Source: Streptococcus parasuis
GTDB taxonomy: Bacteria > Bacillota > Bacilli > Lactobacillales > Streptococcaceae
Length of the DNA: 64,000 nucleotides
Assembly: GCF_021654455.1 (NCBI RefSeq)
Contig: NZ_AP024276.1
Coordinates: 248,001 to 312,000, forward strand
Reading direction: 5' to 3'
Positions within the stretch are counted from its first letter, which is position 1, and the number at the start of each line of letters is the position of its first letter. The translations under genes and the position numbers were made by a program. Of this stretch, positions 8,375 to 17,161 are shown in pieces. The notes below the pieces were generated by a model. That model was not told the DNA's origin, searched no databases, and saw only the letters and a program-made list of their open reading frames with translations.

Positions 8375-10713
8375 GGCTGAACTTTGAAATCAAGAAAATC
8401 CTCTGGTCGCCTCTCTACTGCTTGCTCGTGCTGGGTTTTTTAGGTCTGGCCTACCTTCCCATCTCGCAAAGGCAAGTCCACCAAGCGGCCTATGTGGAAA
8501 CCTATAAAGAAGAACTGAGTGAATTGGTTAGTGTCTTGGCAGATATAAAAATTGAGGAGGAGTCAGAAGAAGCACCACGGATGCTGGGCTTGAAATCCGA
8601 TATAGAAAGTGTCGGTCAGGCCTTAGATGAGGGGAAGTTTGAAGCTATCCCCAACTACCGCAAACTCATGTATCAGGATTTGGACTATTTTATCAGTCGC
8701 AATCGGCAGCTTTTTCAAACGCGACAATCCTTGACGCTTAGTGAAGTCGAGTGTTTGGCCAGATGGAATGACTGGTTGCTTGCCTACCAATTGCCTGATG
8801 GTCCTGAAAACAAGGCTTGGTCAACAGGGCGTATTGTTCAAGCCTACTTAGAAAGTTTGTTTGGTTTTCTTCCTGTATTTTTGGTGCTTGGTTTTCTACT
8901 TGCCAATCAGCTGGCGGAAAAGACATTTGCGCATCAAGTTTGGCAGTTGCGGCAATGGGATAGTCTGAGTTTGCAGGGGATGAGGCGTTTGGTTGCTTCC
9001 TTGCTTTCGCTTTTGCTGGCTGTGGGGATAGGTTTACTTTTTATCCTGGTCTATGATGGGCTGACAGGTCAGTTGGCTGTATCTAGTTTTCAAGTTCCTG
9101 TTGAGATTTTGGGTCAGAGGCAGTTGATAGGCTCTTGGCTTTACGGGCTTATCTTGCTTGGTTTTTGGCTAATCTTACTCCTAGCTGTTCGCCTACTTTT
9201 TGGATTTTTGGACCACTTGTTAGCCAGTCGGCTGACTTTTGTGGTGACGGGGTTACTGTTAGCTCTGGGGCTTTCCTATCAGGCAGGTGCAGTAGCTGGT
9301 TGGTCAGGTCAAATTCTGCCCTTGCTTGCCTTTCCGAGTTTTTTAGACACAGGTGCATTTTCACAGGTCTTTGTAGAGGTGGATGTCTTGCTCCTGCTGA
9401 TCATTGGGCTTTTCGTTGCTTATTATGTGCTGACAGAAAAGAAAAGACTGGTCTTGACCGTGGGGCATCAGAAGGAGTTAGACACAGGGCGTTTAGACAA
9501 GGTTTGGTCTTTTGATGTTCTCATCCTTAGTCGGCTCAATTCTTGGAAAGGGCTCGTCTTAGGAAACTTGCTCCTAGCTCTGCTTTTTTCCCTACTGACG
9601 GGACTAGAAAAGCAAGAGGTTGCCCAGGAGGAGAGGGTTTCGATGGAGTTGGTTGCCCAGTCCTATGAGCAAGATGGGGCCTATGTGGAGAGTTTGCAGT
9701 CGGAAATCAACCGTCTGAGGCAGTTGGTCAAAGAGGATACGAGCTATCAAGAGGAGTTGGAGCTGAGGCTTGGTCTCTTGCAAGAATATCGTGTCTATAA
9801 GGACCTCTATGTCAAGCAATGGCAGGTATATCAGGAAAAACCTCAGGCTCTGCCGGCTAGTCACCTTGCTATGCTGGAGGCAGAGCAGGTCTATCTATGG
9901 GCTAGAGAGGAGAAGGCTTTTGCCAATGGTGATATTGGGGCCAGTCAGACGGTAGATAATCTTCGCCGTTACCAGACCCGCAATCAGGTCAGTCAGTATT
10001 ACTGGCAGCAGCTGATGGAGGCTGGGGTGCCTGCTACCAAGCGGGGCAAGGATGTCATTTTGACCAGCTTGGAAAATCGTTTTGATACCAATGATGCCTT
10101 GGTTCCAGTAGACGATCCTTCTTGGGACCGTTCCAGAGATCTGTCAGGTATTGGCAGTCTGCGCTCTCTCTTTGATGGTCCGGCCTATTTGTTGGTGCTC
10201 TTGCTGGCGGTTTGGCTGGGCAGTCGAGGTAAGGCGGTGGAGGTTGCAGGGAAAAACTGGCGTCTCTATCAGATCCAGCCTGTGGATTTGCGCAAGGTTC
10301 TACTCACCAAGTGGTTGCTGGGACTGGGGCAGACTCTTTGTTTTACAATGCTCTTTCTAGCTAGTCTTTTCCTAGTCAATAGTCTGGTCGGAGGAATCGG
10401 TTATCTGGAAGATGGCCTTATCTTGCTTTCGCATTCGGAGAGGGGGATTTTCCTTAATCGCTTGAGTAACCAGGATTTATGGGCTTGGTTCCTTCCTAAT
10501 GCTAAGTATCTCTTATTTATGGTGCTTGGCTTGCTTGTCTTGGAAATTGTCTTGGTTAGTCTCAATCATCTCTTGCAAGTTCGGTTTTCAAATCGCTTAG
10601 TGGTTTTCATCCTACTAGCTGGTTTGCTGGCTCTGCTGGACTATCTCCTCTTTCAAGACCTGATTTTGGATGGGCAGGAAATTTTTAGGCAGTTAGCTCT
10701 GCTATTTTCATGA
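8371..10713 (+). CDS. ABC transporter permease, two-half membrane protein
   Basis: 780 residues, unusually long for an ABC-2-type permease. It appears to contain two similar halves, each starting with a membrane helix (about residues 12-28 and 393-411), then a large outside region rich in E, Q and L (the second, about 420-560, probably coiled coil), then a bundle of hydrophobic helices. The match between halves is of layout, not clear sequence identity. It is translated with the ATPase at 7490. A single gene could thus supply both membrane halves of the transporter. Substrate unknown. Confidence 0.85.
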   Translation: MRLNFEIKKILWSPLYCLLVLGFLGLAYLPISQRQVHQAAYVETYKEELSELVSVLADIKIEEESEEAPRMLGLKSDIESVGQALDEGKFEAIPNYRKLMYQDLDYFISRNRQLFQTRQSLTLSEVECLARWNDWLLAYQLPDGPENKAWSTGRIVQAYLESLFGFLPVFLVLGFLLANQLAEKTFAHQVWQLRQWDSLSLQGMRRLVASLLSLLLAVGIGLLFILVYDGLTGQLAVSSFQVPVEILGQRQLIGSWLYGLILLGFWLILLLAVRLLFGFLDHLLASRLTFVVTGLLLALGLSYQAGAVAGWSGQILPLLAFPSFLDTGAFSQVFVEVDVLLLLIIGLFVAYYVLTEKKRLVLTVGHQKELDTGRLDKVWSFDVLILSRLNSWKGLVLGNLLLALLFSLLTGLEKQEVAQEERVSMELVAQSYEQDGAYVESLQSEINRLRQLVKEDTSYQEELELRLGLLQEYRVYKDLYVKQWQVYQEKPQALPASHLAMLEAEQVYLWAREEKAFANGDIGASQTVDNLRRYQTRNQVSQYYWQQLMEAGVPATKRGKDVILTSLENRFDTNDALVPVDDPSWDRSRDLSGIGSLRSLFDGPAYLLVLLLAVWLGSRGKAVEVAGKNWRLYQIQPVDLRKVLLTKWLLGLGQTLCFTMLFLASLFLVNSLVGGIGYLEDGLILLSHSERGIFLNRLSNQDLWAWFLPNAKYLLFMVLGLLVLEIVLVSLNHLLQVRFSNRLVVFILLAGLLALLDYLLFQDLILDGQEIFRQLALLFS

Positions 10714-10723
10714 AAAAAAGAAA

Positions 10724-10750
10724 AAACTGGCTGAAAATTTCAGTCAGTTT
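10724..10750. terminator. Terminator between the permease gene and def
   Basis: Stem AAACTGGCTGAAA / TTTCAGTCAGTTT. The T-rich side favours the minus-strand def transcript, but the hairpin also ends the plus-strand operon. Confidence 0.75.
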
Positions 10751-10757
10751 CTTAAGT

Positions 10758-11372
10758 TTATTCAATCACCAGCATGCCTTCTTTAACAGCCAGTGGGTGT
10801 TCTGGGTCAATGCGGTCGTAGAACATGACACCGTTGAGGTGGTCGATTTCGTGTTGGACCACGATGGCATTATAGCCCTTGAGCTTGATGCGGTGGGAAT
10901 TGCCATTTTTGTCCAGATAATCTACAGTTACACGCGCGTGGCGGATTACGTAACCTTGGACTTCGCGGTCAACAGATAGGCAACCTTCTCCTCCTTCAAG
11001 GGCGGCTTCTTGGACAGAATGAGCCACGATTTTAGGATTGTACAATACTTCTTTTAGAGAGTAGGCTTGGGCAGGTGGATTTCCTTCCTCATCCTCTGGG
11101 TTTGGTACTAAAACAGCGATGATGCGTTTAGAAACATCCAATTGGGGAGCTGCAAGACCAACTCCGCCACGGAGTTTCATTTTTTCAGCCATGACAGGAT
11201 CCTGAGAATGTTTGAGGAATTGCATCATTTTTTCACCTAAAATCACTTCTTGATCAGAAAGTGGAAATTGGACTTCCTCTGCAACTTGGCGTAGGGTTGG
11301 ATGCCCTTCACGGATGATGTCATCCATGTCAATCAAATGGGCAGGTTTTGTAAGGTTTTCAATTACAGACAT
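10758..11372 (-). CDS. def: Peptide deformylase
   Basis: Removes the formyl group from the N-terminal Met of new proteins. The 204 residues fit the Gram-positive type 2 deformylase length. All three motifs are present: [14 protein letters not shown] with the metal-binding Cys, and QHEIDHLNG with the two metal-binding His and the catalytic Glu. The start is ATG 11372 preceded by AGGAG on the minus strand. It is a single gene with its own terminator. Confidence 0.97.
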   Translation of the reverse strand: MSVIENLTKPAHLIDMDDIIREGHPTLRQVAEEVQFPLSDQEVILGEKMMQFLKHSQDPVMAEKMKLRGGVGLAAPQLDVSKRIIAVLVPNPEDEEGNPPAQAYSLKEVLYNPKIVAHSVQEAALEGGEGCLSVDREVQGYVIRHARVTVDYLDKNGNSHRIKLKGYNAIVVQHEIDHLNGVMFYDRIDPEHPLAVKEGMLVIE

Positions 11373-11501
11373 ACTTCTCTCCTTTGGGTATTATTAAAAT
11401 AAGTATAGCATGAAATGAAAGAGAATAAAAGCCTCACTCGCCTATCTATTCTGTTGCAAATCTGCTATACTAGTAAAAGACGAACGTTGAAAGGGAGAAT
11501 G

Positions 11502-12662
11502 ATGAAAAGAATTTTAGAAAAAGCTAGCCTATTGGCTTTATCCACCATGCTGGTATCAACATTTGCAGTATCCCCTGCTATTCCACAGATGATTGACCAT
11601 TTTGCCCAAGAAGGGATTGCGGCCAGTCAAGTAGAAAACTTAATTACAGTTACCTCATTTGCTATTATGGCAGCTCTCTTGATGAATGGTCTGATTGTTC
11701 GATTTATTTCTGAACGGAATATTATCATTCTTGGGTTATTACTCCTTGCTATCGGTGGTTCCATGCCTATGTTTTTATCGGCCTTCCCAATGATTTTCTT
11801 GGCTAGAATTTTGCTGGGATTAGGGATCGGTCTGATAAATGCACGGGCCATTAACATTATTGGTAATTTTTTCACTGGTCAAGAACGTGTGCAGATGATG
11901 GGATTGCGTGGCTCGGCAGAAGTGTTGGGGAGTGCAGGCTTGACCCTATTGGTAGGATGGTTGACTCAATTTGGCTGGCAACCAGCCTTTATGGTCTATC
12001 TCTTTGCTTTGGTCGTTTTAGCCCTCTTTTTATTGTTTGTACCTCAAGAAGAGTTTGTGGCCCATAGCGAGTTGAAAAATGATAGTGGTTCTAAGGTCAA
12101 ACTGGATAAGAAAATGTGGCAAATGGGGATCTACCTCGCATTTTTAGCTTTCTTTGTTATCAATGTCAATACTTTCTTGACCATTCGGATTCCACAGATT
12201 GTTTTGGACAAGGGAATTGGGACTGCTCAGCAAGCTAGTCTGATTCTCAGTTTGATGCAAATAATGGGGATTGTGGCAGGAACGGTTTTTAGTAGCTTGG
12301 TTGGCCGCTTGAAGGACTGGCTTTTAGCAGTTTCCTATGTAATCTTTGGACTCGCAGTTATCGGCATTGCCTTTGCGGATAATCTTTGGGTATTGGGCCT
12401 AGGCGGTATGGTATCAGGATTTTTCTATAGTATCGTTCTGACCATAGTTTTCAGCCAAGTAACGGATAGAGCACCCAAAGCTCTTCTTAATACAGTAATG
12501 ACGATTGTTTTGATGGGCTGTAATATTGGTGGGGCAACATCGGCAATCTTACCAACTTTTCTGGAAAAACTCAACCCAACACCAACTGGTGCCTTTGGTA
12601 TCTACGCCATCGGTTGCGCCTTGATAAGCGCAGGTTTAATCTATCAACAAATAAAGAAATAG
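11502..12662 (+). CDS. MFS transporter
   Basis: About 386 residues and roughly 12 membrane helices. The loop after helix 2 (RFISERNIIILG) and the ARILLGLGIGLINARAINII segment resemble drug and sugar efflux MFS members. ATG 11502 is preferred, since AGGGAG ends 4 bases upstream; ATG 11499 is one codon earlier with almost no spacing. A TATACT -10 at 11465 is plausible. Followed by a compact terminator at 12663. Substrate not predictable. Confidence 0.87.
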   Translation: MKRILEKASLLALSTMLVSTFAVSPAIPQMIDHFAQEGIAASQVENLITVTSFAIMAALLMNGLIVRFISERNIIILGLLLLAIGGSMPMFLSAFPMIFLARILLGLGIGLINARAINIIGNFFTGQERVQMMGLRGSAEVLGSAGLTLLVGWLTQFGWQPAFMVYLFALVVLALFLLFVPQEEFVAHSELKNDSGSKVKLDKKMWQMGIYLAFLAFFVINVNTFLTIRIPQIVLDKGIGTAQQASLILSLMQIMGIVAGTVFSSLVGRLKDWLLAVSYVIFGLAVIGIAFADNLWVLGLGGMVSGFFYSIVLTIVFSQVTDRAPKALLNTVMTIVLMGCNIGGATSAILPTFLEKLNPTPTGAFGIYAIGCALISAGLIYQQIKK

Positions 12663-12684
12663 GGAGTGGATTTCCGCTCCTTTT
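12663..12684 (+). terminator. Terminator after the MFS gene
   Basis: GGAGTGG / CCGCTCC stem with ATTT loop and TTTT. The next gene's extended -10 begins immediately after it. Confidence 0.8.
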
Positions 12685-12698
12685 GGTATAATGGTTTT

Positions 12699-13349
12699 AT
12701 GTTAGAAAACAATCAGCTCAATCAATTAATGTTGCGTTTCCCTGAAGATGTCCAATTGATTTTTAATGAAATGATCCCTTCTTATCAATTAGGTTATGCT
12801 GACTATGTCTATCAGACAGACGATGTTGCTACTCAGAACCGACGAATTAAAAATCTTGCTAAAAATTTTCGCAAGATGGATTACTTTTACATCATGCCCT
12901 TGCCCCAGGATCTGGCATTGGAAATTGCCAATCAATGGCGCTATCAACCACCTTTGGAGGCCTATTCTATCAGTGCAACTCCTGAGGCTTATGCAGAGAT
13001 GATTTCCCCCGAGGCGCGTGGAGACCGCTTTTTTTCAGTCATTCGCAATGCAGCCCTCATGGGTTACTTTCAAGTGGAGCAAGTTGGTAAGGAACTCAGC
13101 CTTCAATTAGGGATGAAGCCGTCTTTGATGGGGAGGGGAAATGGCAGAGCTTTCTATCAGACGATTGAAGATTACATTGTTGAACATTATCATCCAGAGC
13201 AACTTAGCCTGACTGTAGCCATATGTAACCAACGAGCTCAAGCTCTCTTTCGAGCAGTTGGATTTTCTGTAAACGGTCATAGTATTCAAGTTTGTGATGG
13301 AAAACAGTATGAATGTGTCAGAATGGAAAAGAAATTAGCATGCGATTAG
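12699..13349 (+). CDS. GNAT-family acetyltransferase
   Basis: About 216 residues. The C-terminal half carries the GNAT-like features GRAFYQTIEDYIVEHY and QLSLTVAICNQRAQALFRAVGF, the latter being the usual helix near the acetyl-CoA site. The N-terminal half is helical and unlike standard GNATs. The start at 12699 lies only 6 bases behind an extended -10 (TGGTATAAT, 12685-12692) and has no ribosome site, so the mRNA is probably leaderless; a later start is possible. It overlaps the next gene by 10 bases. Confidence 0.7.
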   Translation: MLENNQLNQLMLRFPEDVQLIFNEMIPSYQLGYADYVYQTDDVATQNRRIKNLAKNFRKMDYFYIMPLPQDLALEIANQWRYQPPLEAYSISATPEAYAEMISPEARGDRFFSVIRNAALMGYFQVEQVGKELSLQLGMKPSLMGRGNGRAFYQTIEDYIVEHYHPEQLSLTVAICNQRAQALFRAVGFSVNGHSIQVCDGKQYECVRMEKKLACD

Positions 13350-14068
13350 ATAAATTTTTGGTAGACTGTGGTGTTGGTAGTCGGACAGAAGTCAAGAAAC
13401 TTTTGAAAAACAAGCAAGTCACAGTCAACGGCCAAGTAGAGACGTCTCCTAAACAACAAATAAATGAACAGGTGGATCAGGTAGCAGTAGCTGGCGACAT
13501 TCTCCACCATGAACAATTTGTTTACTACCTTCTCAATAAACCCAAAGGAGTTATCTCAGCAACTGAAGATGACCACCATCGGACGGTTTTAGATTTATTG
13601 GATGAAATAGCTCAACATAAGGAAGTTTTTCCAGTTGGACGCTTGGACATCGATACCCATGGCTTGCTACTTTTGACCAACAATGGCAAATTAGCCCATG
13701 CCATGCTCTCTCCTAAAAAACATGTTGATAAACTCTACCGTGCACAGGTTGACGGAATCATGACCCAAGAGGATGTCGCGCGATTTGCGGCAGGAATTGA
13801 TTTAAAAGATTTTACCTGTCAGCCAGCCCAGTTGACTATCCTATCGACAGATGAGGCCAAAGAAACTTCACTGGTTGACATTACCATCCGAGAAGGAAAG
13901 TTTCACCAGGTCAAACGGATGGTGCAGGCTTGTGGTAAGATGGTGACGGATTTGCAACGGATATCAATGGGGCCCTTATGGTTGGACTCCGAACTAGCGA
14001 TTGGAAAATACCGTAGATTAACAGCTGACGAATTGAAGCAATTAGAAGTGTTTGGTGTGGAATTATAG
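13340..14068 (+). CDS. rsuA: 16S rRNA pseudouridine synthase, RsuA type
   Basis: 242 residues with an N-terminal S4 RNA-binding domain (MRLDKFLVDCGVGSRTEVKKLL) and a RsuA/RluB catalytic domain with the PVGRLDIDTHGLLLLTN motif; the Asp in GRLD is the catalytic residue. It should isomerise one uridine in small-subunit rRNA; the exact site is inferred from the RsuA resemblance. The start at 13340 is chosen because S4 proteins of this group begin MRLDK. It is co-transcribed with the GNAT gene. Confidence 0.87.
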   Translation: MRLDKFLVDCGVGSRTEVKKLLKNKQVTVNGQVETSPKQQINEQVDQVAVAGDILHHEQFVYYLLNKPKGVISATEDDHHRTVLDLLDEIAQHKEVFPVGRLDIDTHGLLLLTNNGKLAHAMLSPKKHVDKLYRAQVDGIMTQEDVARFAAGIDLKDFTCQPAQLTILSTDEAKETSLVDITIREGKFHQVKRMVQACGKMVTDLQRISMGPLWLDSELAIGKYRRLTADELKQLEVFGVEL

Positions 14069-14081
14069 ATAAAATAGAAGA

Positions 14082-14112
14082 GACTTGCCCCCGATTGGAA
14101 GCAAGTCCTTTT
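14082..14112. terminator. Terminator between the rsuA-like gene and xpt
   Basis: GACTTGC (14082-14088) / GCAAGTC (14101-14107), then CTTTT on the plus strand, with A-rich sequence on the other side. It serves convergent genes. Confidence 0.75.
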
Positions 14113-14692
14113 AAATATCCGCAGCTGCAAAAACAACCTGACCATCTTGGAATTTTTCAATACGAGCGAGTGAAGTAACAGGGACACCTGCATCTATCAA
14201 GAGTTGACGTCCGTCTTGGAAGGATTTTTCGATGATAATACCAACGCCAATTACCTGAGCACCAGCCTGTTGGATAATATCAATCAAGCCTTTTGCTGCT
14301 TGCCCATTGGCCAAAAAATCATCAACGATTAGAACCCGGTCTTCCTGCGACAAAAACTTGCTAGCAATAGAAACGGTACTGGTTACTTGCTTGGTGAAGG
14401 AGTAGACTTCAGATGTCAAGATTCCTTCTGTCATCGTAATATTTTTATGTTTTTTAGCAAAAATCATTGGCACATCTAAACTTTCAGCGACATAAACAGC
14501 TGGAGCAATGCCGGATGCCTCAATAGTGACAACTTTTGTAATTTGCTTAGAACGGTATGCTTCTGCTAACACTTGTCCCATTTCTTTCATCAATTTAAAA
14601 TCAACCTGATGGGTCAGGAATGAATCAACTTTTAAAATATTTTCTCCTAACACCTGACCATCTTTTAAAATACGTTCTTCCAAAATTTTCAT
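14111..14692 (-). CDS. xpt: Xanthine phosphoribosyltransferase
   Basis: Salvages xanthine to XMP using PRPP. 193 residues, standard for Xpt. The PRPP loop reads [16 protein letters not shown], and the N-terminus ([29 protein letters not shown]) is diagnostic of Xpt. It is transcribed away from the xanthine permease gene at 14906. A -10 on the minus strand is TATAAT at 14722-14727. Confidence 0.95.
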   Translation of the reverse strand: MKILEERILKDGQVLGENILKVDSFLTHQVDFKLMKEMGQVLAEAYRSKQITKVVTIEASGIAPAVYVAESLDVPMIFAKKHKNITMTEGILTSEVYSFTKQVTSTVSIASKFLSQEDRVLIVDDFLANGQAAKGLIDIIQQAGAQVIGVGIIIEKSFQDGRQLLIDAGVPVTSLARIEKFQDGQVVFAAADI

Positions 14693-14905
14693 GATTCTTC
14701 CTCCAAATGATTCCTTGGTGTATTATAGCATTTTTTTATCATAAGCAAAACAATAAACGAATTATTGTTATAAAAACATGTAAAAAAACAGGTAAAATAA
14801 CCAAAAGACGAACAGAAACAAAAAAATATCATTAATTGTATTGAAATAAGTGGATTTTTCTGATAGACTAAAAAATATTATTTAGGAACAAAAAAAGGAG
14901 AAACA
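14693..14905. promoter_or_regulatory. Divergent xpt / pbuX control region with possible PurR boxes
   Basis: pbuX has TTGAAA (14841) and TAGACT (14864), 17 bp apart. Two ACGAA motifs, at 14757 and 14808, resemble the core of the PurBox used by streptococcal and lactococcal PurR. I see no conserved purine-riboswitch core here, although related bacteria often use one for these genes. The PurR assignment is tentative. Confidence 0.45.
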
Positions 14906-16213
14906 ATGTCTCAGAAAACAACAAATGAACATTCATCAGAAATGCTCTATGGAATTGATGAACAACCACCAAAAGGGATGGCTGTGTTGCTTGCTTTTCA
15001 GCATATCTTAGCAGCTTTTGCAGGCATCATCGCAGTGCCTCTTGTCGTTGCAAGTGCTTTGGGGCTATCAGTAGAAGATACTTCTATTATGGTATCAGCC
15101 TCTATCTTTGTTGCTGGGATTGCAACTATTTTGCAATCTAAAGGTTTGGGCCCAGTAGGTTCACGTGTCTCTGGTATGATGGGAACGGACTTTACCTTTG
15201 CCAATCCAGCTATCAGTGTTGGTAGCCAATTGGGAATTGCTGGTATCGTGGGTGCAACCATTGCGGGTTCATTTGTTGAAATCATTTTAAGTCGTTTTGT
15301 GAAACCCTTGATGCGTTTCTTTCCGCCATTGATTACAGGGACCGTTGTTTCCCTCATCGGTATTACCCTCATGCCAGTGAGTATGGACTGGGCAGCTGGT
15401 GGTGCTGGCGCTACAGATTATGCCTCTGTTGAAAATATCGGTATTGCCTTTATCGTCTTGGTCTTTACTTTGGCATTGAATCATTATGGTAAAGGAATGC
15501 TGAAAACAGCGTCAGTCTTTTTCGGTATGGTCTTTGGATATGTCCTCTGTATTTTGCTTGGAAAAGTAGATATGTCTGCTGTTGGAGAAGCAGCCTGGTT
15601 TGCTCTTCCTAAAATTTTCCATTACGGTGTAAAATTTGACCTATCTTCTATTCTAGCCTTTATTCCTGCTTATGTTGTATCCTTGATTGGTACGGTAGGG
15701 ATTATGATGGCAATTGGAGAAGCGTCTAACCAAAAAATTTCTTCTGAGCGGGCAGCAAATGGTGTTTTAGCAGATGGCGTTGGTTCCTTGATTGCCGGTG
15801 TGTTTGGGGCTGGTCCAAATACAGCCTTCTCACAAAACGTTGGCCTCATTACTTTGACAAAAGTTGCTAGTCGTCATGTCATGATCATTGCGGGTGTTAT
15901 TCTTGCCTTACTTGGTGTCTTTCCAAAATTATCAGCCTTGATTTCCATTATGCCCCAGCCTGTTCTTGGTGGTGTTGGGATTATCATGTTCGGTTTGGTT
16001 GCTGCCCAAGGGATTAAGACTCTTGCAACGGTTAAAATTGGGGACCGTGAGCTCTTGATTATTTCCATTGCCTTTGCGCTGGGGATTGGTGTGACGGTAC
16101 GTCCAGAGTTGTTAAGCCATCTTCCATCAGCTCTTCAAATGGTCTTCTCATCAGGTATTTCAACAGGGACCTTAGCTGCACTCATTTTGAACATGGTTTT
16201 AAAAGAAAAATAA
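14906..16213 (+). CDS. pbuX: Xanthine permease (NCS2 family)
   Basis: 435 residues with many membrane helices. The family signature is GAGPNTAFSQNVGLITLTKVASR, split here by position (about residues 298-320). Other NCS2 marks are the LAFQHILAAFAG start and IMPQPVLGGVGIIMFG. It imports xanthine or a related purine, feeding the divergent xpt product. Start after AAAGGAG. A hairpin follows at 16221. Confidence 0.9.
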   Translation: MSQKTTNEHSSEMLYGIDEQPPKGMAVLLAFQHILAAFAGIIAVPLVVASALGLSVEDTSIMVSASIFVAGIATILQSKGLGPVGSRVSGMMGTDFTFANPAISVGSQLGIAGIVGATIAGSFVEIILSRFVKPLMRFFPPLITGTVVSLIGITLMPVSMDWAAGGAGATDYASVENIGIAFIVLVFTLALNHYGKGMLKTASVFFGMVFGYVLCILLGKVDMSAVGEAAWFALPKIFHYGVKFDLSSILAFIPAYVVSLIGTVGIMMAIGEASNQKISSERAANGVLADGVGSLIAGVFGAGPNTAFSQNVGLITLTKVASRHVMIIAGVILALLGVFPKLSALISIMPQPVLGGVGIIMFGLVAAQGIKTLATVKIGDRELLIISIAFALGIGVTVRPELLSHLPSALQMVFSSGISTGTLAALILNMVLKEK

Positions 16214-16220
16214 TATTCAG

Positions 16221-16245
16221 ATAGGCTATCCTCGTGATAGTCTAT
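16221..16245 (+). terminator. Hairpin after pbuX
   Basis: ATAGGCTATC / GATAGTCTAT stem, with only a weak T run behind it. Probable terminator. Confidence 0.5.
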
Positions 16246-16331
16246 TCTTATAGATAGTCATAATTTATTGGTATTGGCCGAGAGAATTTGGTTTTGGTAT
16301 ACTAATAGTAAATGGTAAACAGGAGGTATAA

Positions 16332-17096
16332 ATGACACACTTTAGAGCAAGTATTGAACAAGCTGGGCAATTGGATTAGTTCTATCAGGTACAAAATGCC
16401 TCTGTAGCAGGATTTTCGATTGGGATTATCACTATCGATTTTAACTACGTCAAGTTGCCGGGTAATGTAGCCAACGCGACTACTTTTTCTTTTCCAGTTG
16501 TCTATGAGGATATTGTTTTGGAAATTGAGGATCTGTTCCATGGTGAGGAGAAACTGTTGGGAATGGTCATTGAGGCAGCTAAAAAGTTAGAGAAAAAGGG
16601 TGTGCGGGCCATTGTAGGTGCCTGTGGTTACTTTAACCATTTTCAGGAGCAGGTGCGAGATGCTGTAGCAGTTCCTGTTTATTTGTCTAGTGTGCTTCAA
16701 ATTCCTTTGATTAAAATGGGACTCAAACCAGACCAGAAAATTGCGGTACTAGTAGCAGATGGCGAGGGAGCGAGTGTAGACTTTTTCGCCAAAGCCAACG
16801 CTTCCATTTCAGACTGTATCGTCAAAGAGATAGGTAGTCTGGATAGTTTCGCTCCAATTCGCTACAACAAGCCTTTTTTGGACAATGGGCGTTTGAAGTC
16901 AGACTTAGTAGCAGTCGTTCAGGATTTGCAAGCTAACCACCCAGAAATTGGTGCTATTTTGCTGGAATGTAGTGACCTACCTCCCTATGCAGCTGTTCTT
17001 CATAGAGAAACAGGACTACCAGTTTTTGATTTTACCACTTTGATTAACTGGGTCCATTCTGCAGTCGTTCGCAGAGAATTTTATGGATATATGTAA
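16332..17096 (+). pseudogene. Aspartate/glutamate racemase-family gene with early in-frame stop
   Basis: A strong AGGAGG site and ATG at 16332 open a frame that hits TAG at 16377 after 15 codons. The same frame then runs open to 17096 and encodes a racemase-fold protein: FSIGIITIDFNYVKLPG, then the GACGYFNHF and LLECSDLPPY segments that hold the two catalytic Cys positions of this superfamily. The body is intact, so the change looks recent. A shorter protein from a later start (for example GTG or ATG near 16455 or 16501) would lack the N-terminal strand. Either a pseudogene, a restart, or a sequencing error. Confidence 0.7.
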
Positions 17097-17129
17097 AAAA
17101 GCCTGCAGATGCAGACTTTATCAAGAAAG

Positions 17130-17154
17130 CTGTTGGCTGAGCCAGCAGTTTTTT
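17130..17154 (+). terminator. Terminator after the racemase-like gene
   Basis: CTGTTGGC / GCCAGCAG stem with TGA loop and six T. Confidence 0.8.
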
Positions 17155-17161
17155 AATGCCC

